Positions 61,807-64,000 of a stretch of 64,000 nucleotides of DNA are shown here, piece by piece. The notes below the pieces were generated by a model, which was not told the DNA's origin, did not search any database, and saw only the letters and a program-made list of their open reading frames with translations. Each line of letters begins with the position of its first letter. Positions within the stretch are counted from its first letter, which is position 1. Made by a program: the position numbers and the translations under genes. This DNA comes from Mesorhizobium sp. RMAD-H1 (lineage in GTDB: Bacteria > Pseudomonadota > Alphaproteobacteria > Rhizobiales > Rhizobiaceae), in the NCBI RefSeq assembly GCF_014191375.1, contig NZ_JACHWN010000009.1, positions 1-64,000 on the forward strand, read 5' to 3'.

Positions 61807-63609
61807 TCAATCGAACTTCGGCGGTTGGCTCAGGTCCGGCTGCGCGGGCCCGGCAGGATTTGCGGGCTGCGGCGGAGTGGCCGGCTGCGTGTCCGGTGCG
61901 CCGAGCGGTGCAAGTGGGGGAAGACCCAGTTCGCCACCGGAATTGCCGCCGTCCTGGCCGCCGAGCGGCGGCAGGCCAAGGCCGCCTCCACCGAGACCCG
62001 GCATTCCCGGTATCTGGATTTCGATCGAGCTCGGATCGACCACCGGCCCTTTATAATGCATGACCATCTGCGGGAACATGATGGTGAGCGCGACCATGAT
62101 GATCTGGATAAAGACGAAAGGTACCGCTCCCCAATAGATCTGGCTGGTCTTGACGGGTTCTATCCGCTTGCCGGTGATCTTGTCGAGATAGGGTACCCTG
62201 GCTGCAACCGACCTGAGATAGAACAGGGCGAAACCGAAGGGCGGGTGCATGAAGCTCGTCTGCATGTTGATGCCGAGCAGCACGCCGAACCAGATCAGGT
62301 CGATGCCGAGCTTGTCGGCAGCCGGTGCGAGAAGCGGCACGATGATGAAGGCGAGCTCGAAGAAATCGAGAAAGAACGCCAGGATGAAGACCAGGACGTT
62401 GACTGCGATCAGGAAGCCGGTTTCGCCGCCAGGCAACGAGACCAGGAGATGCTCGACCCACAGGTGGCCGTTGACGCCGTAGAAGGTGAGCGAGAAGACG
62501 CGTGCACCGAGCAGGATGAACATGACGAAGGCGGAAAGCCGCGTGGTGGCGGCAAGTGCCTGGTTCATCACATCCATGTTGAGGCGGCGCTTCGATGCGG
62601 CCATCAGCAGCGCGCCGACCGCGCCCATGGCGCCACCCTCGGTCGGCGTGGCGATGCCGAGGAAGATGGTGCCGAGCACGAGAAAGATCAGCGCCAGCGG
62701 CGGGATCAGAACGATGATGACCTGCTGGGCCAGCCGCGACATCAGGCCGAGCTTTAAAGCCCTGTCCAGGAGCGTTGCCGCATAGATCACGACAATGCCG
62801 AGCGTGGCGGCCCATACCCCGGCGTTGGCCACGCCGCGCCCGGTGAGCAGGATATGGGCGCCATAGGTAATGGCGCCCGTGACGACAAATGCCGCCAGCA
62901 GCGATGCGATGCCCGATCCCAGCGTGCGCGCCTCTTTGGGCAGGGCGGGCATGGATTTCGGGAAGAAGATCGACACAAGGGCAACGTAGCCGAGATAAAG
63001 CCCGGTGAGCACCAGGCCGGGGATGAGTGCGCCGTGATACATATCGCCGACGGAGCGTCCGAGCTGGTCGGCCAGAATGATCAGCACCAGCGATGGCGGT
63101 ATGATCTGCGCCAATGTCCCCGATGCGGCGATGACGCCGGTGGCGACCCGTCTGTCATAGCCGTAGCGCAGCATGATGGGCAGCGAGATCAGCCCCATGG
63201 CGATGACCGAGGCGGCGACGACGCCCGTCGTGGCGGCCAGCAGCGCGCCGACGATGATGACCGCATAGGCGAGCCCGCCGCGGATGGGACCGAACAGTTG
63301 CCCGACCGTGTCGAGCAGATCCTCGGCCATGCCGGAGCGCTCGAGAATGATGCCCATAAAGGTGAAGAACGGAATGGCCAGCATGGTCTCGTTGGACATC
63401 GTTCCCCAGAAGCGTTCAGGCAATGCGTAGAGCAGCGGCCATGAAAGGGTGATGGAGCCGTTCGAGAACGGTGCCAGTTCCACGCCGATGAAGAAGAAGA
63501 GCAGGCCGTTGGCGGCAAGTGCAAAGGCGACGGGATAGCCGATCAGCAGGAAGATCACCAGGAAGGCGAACATGATCGGCGCGAGGTTCTGGGCAATGAG
63601 CTCAATCAT
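61807..63609 (-). CDS. dctM: TRAP transporter large permease (DctM type) with low-complexity tail
   Basis: A 600-residue permease with about 12 to 14 membrane segments. TRAP-M hallmarks are NGLLFFFIGVELAP, PFFTFMGIILERSGMA, ASGTLAQIIPPSLVLIILAD and GINMQTSFMHPPFGFALFYL. The last 65 residues (about 535-600) are rich in Gly, Pro and Leu (GMPGLGGGGLGLPPLGG...), outside the usual permease, which is about 430 to 550 residues. The start ATG at 63609 overlaps the dctQ stop by eight bases. Orientation is convergent to its likely receptor. Confidence 0.9.
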   Translation of the reverse strand: MIELIAQNLAPIMFAFLVIFLLIGYPVAFALAANGLLFFFIGVELAPFSNGSITLSWPLLYALPERFWGTMSNETMLAIPFFTFMGIILERSGMAEDLLDTVGQLFGPIRGGLAYAVIIVGALLAATTGVVAASVIAMGLISLPIMLRYGYDRRVATGVIAASGTLAQIIPPSLVLIILADQLGRSVGDMYHGALIPGLVLTGLYLGYVALVSIFFPKSMPALPKEARTLGSGIASLLAAFVVTGAITYGAHILLTGRGVANAGVWAATLGIVVIYAATLLDRALKLGLMSRLAQQVIIVLIPPLALIFLVLGTIFLGIATPTEGGAMGAVGALLMAASKRRLNMDVMNQALAATTRLSAFVMFILLGARVFSLTFYGVNGHLWVEHLLVSLPGGETGFLIAVNVLVFILAFFLDFFELAFIIVPLLAPAADKLGIDLIWFGVLLGINMQTSFMHPPFGFALFYLRSVAARVPYLDKITGKRIEPVKTSQIYWGAVPFVFIQIIMVALTIMFPQMVMHYKGPVVDPSSIEIQIPGMPGLGGGGLGLPPLGGQDGGNSGGELGLPPLAPLGAPDTQPATPPQPANPAGPAQPDLSQPPKFD

Positions 63610-64000
63610 CGCGGTTCTCCGCAAGCACGACTTCCTGTGCGGCGATTTCTTCCTTGCTCAGATGCGGACTGGGATCATCGATGACGCCACGCATGACGGC
63701 GATCTTCTTGATGATCTCGGAAATGCCCTGGAAGCCGAGCAGCACGAAGCCGATGAGCAGCAGCGATTTGGCCGGCCAGAGGATCAGGCCGCCGGCGCTC
63801 GGGGACATCTCGCCGCTACGATAGGAGAGGCCGACATAGGGAATGAAATAGACGATCATCAGGATGACGAAGGGCATCAGGAAGAAGACATGGCCCAGCA
63901 GATCGATCCAGTGCTGGGTGCGGCGCTTGAGGTTGCCGTAGATGATATCGATGCGGATGTGCTCGTTCTGCTGCAGCGTATAGGCGGCGGCGAGCAGGAA
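63602..64000 (-). CDS. dctQ: TRAP transporter small permease (DctQ type), cut by window edge
   Basis: The last 132 codons are in the window; the frame runs through the edge. The visible part has the Q-subunit pattern AAAYTLQQNEHIRIDIIYGN, then two membrane segments (VFFLMPFVILMIVYFIPY and LILWPAKSLLLIGFVLLGFQ) and a charged tail ending AENRDD. It overlaps the dctM start by eight bases. Together with dctM and the receptor at 60635 it makes a complete TRAP system. Confidence 0.88.
   Translation of the reverse strand, partial: FLLAAAYTLQQNEHIRIDIIYGNLKRRTQHWIDLLGHVFFLMPFVILMIVYFIPYVGLSYRSGEMSPSAGGLILWPAKSLLLIGFVLLGFQGISEIIKKIAVMRGVIDDPSPHLSKEEIAAQEVVLAENRDD

Overview
The window is one stretch of a GC-rich alphaproteobacterial chromosome, most likely from the Hyphomicrobiales (Rhizobiales; Brucellaceae, Phyllobacteriaceae or Rhizobiaceae type). 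The signs are a perfect Irr-type iron control element in front of a membrane ferritin (mbfA), an RirA-like box in front of exbB-exbD-tonB, several TRAP uptake systems, ATGA-coupled operons, and dispersed palindromic repeats typical of this order (CCCTCTCCCCG...CGGGGAGAGGG and GCATGATC...GATCATGC). There is no phage, insertion sequence, CRISPR array or rRNA operon. One tRNA gene (Leu, CAA) is present.

Layout. 1-6.1 kb: start of purU, the TonB energising operon, and a MacAB-type efflux pair. 6.3-10.9 kb: dut, an Lrp regulator divergent from a small membrane protein, an AT-rich cupin gene, mbfA, and an XRE-cupin regulator with two GNAT acetyltransferases. 11-19 kb: malate synthase G, a hydantoinase/oxoprolinase-like protein, gluQ, a 3-methyladenine glycosylase, an HNH nuclease, DsbB and a YqaA/DedA-like protein. 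19-23.8 kb: tRNA-Leu, a VOC protein, a TetR regulator with a near-perfect operator divergent from a three-gene ABC export operon, and an unlisted 53-residue membrane protein. 23.8-31.8 kb: a TRAP system, PPi-type phosphofructokinase, slipin and NfeD protease, and a two-piece XdhC. 31.8-37.4 kb: a lysine/pipecolate catabolic cluster (P6C dehydrogenase, 2-oxoadipate dioxygenase/decarboxylase, LysR, pipecolate oxidase-like flavoprotein). 37.8-44.8 kb: a SorC-type regulator divergent from an AfuABC-like ABC importer whose operon ends in a beta-CASP-like metallo-hydrolase and a divergent SurE nucleotidase. 44.8-53.2 kb: Tex, two related ArsR regulators, an old yellow enzyme, an endonuclease III-like protein, threonine dehydratase, and a WD40/COG0523 pair behind a Zur-like box. 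53.3-64 kb: a secreted beta-helix protein, a creatininase-family enzyme with a leader ORF, MarR and LacI regulators, a hydroxyacid reductase, an AprI/Inh-like protein, a PuuD-like amidotransferase, and a second TRAP system with its binding protein convergent to its permeases.

The most interesting candidate for an undescribed system is the SorC/ABC/metallo-hydrolase/SurE operon (37.8-44.8 kb). I propose it imports a phosphorylated compound or phosphodiester, cleaves it and dephosphorylates it. Metal handling is the other theme: three recognisable metal-response boxes (RirA-like, Irr/ICE, Zur-like) lie in front of matching genes. All functions are inferred from reading the sequence; no database search was run.
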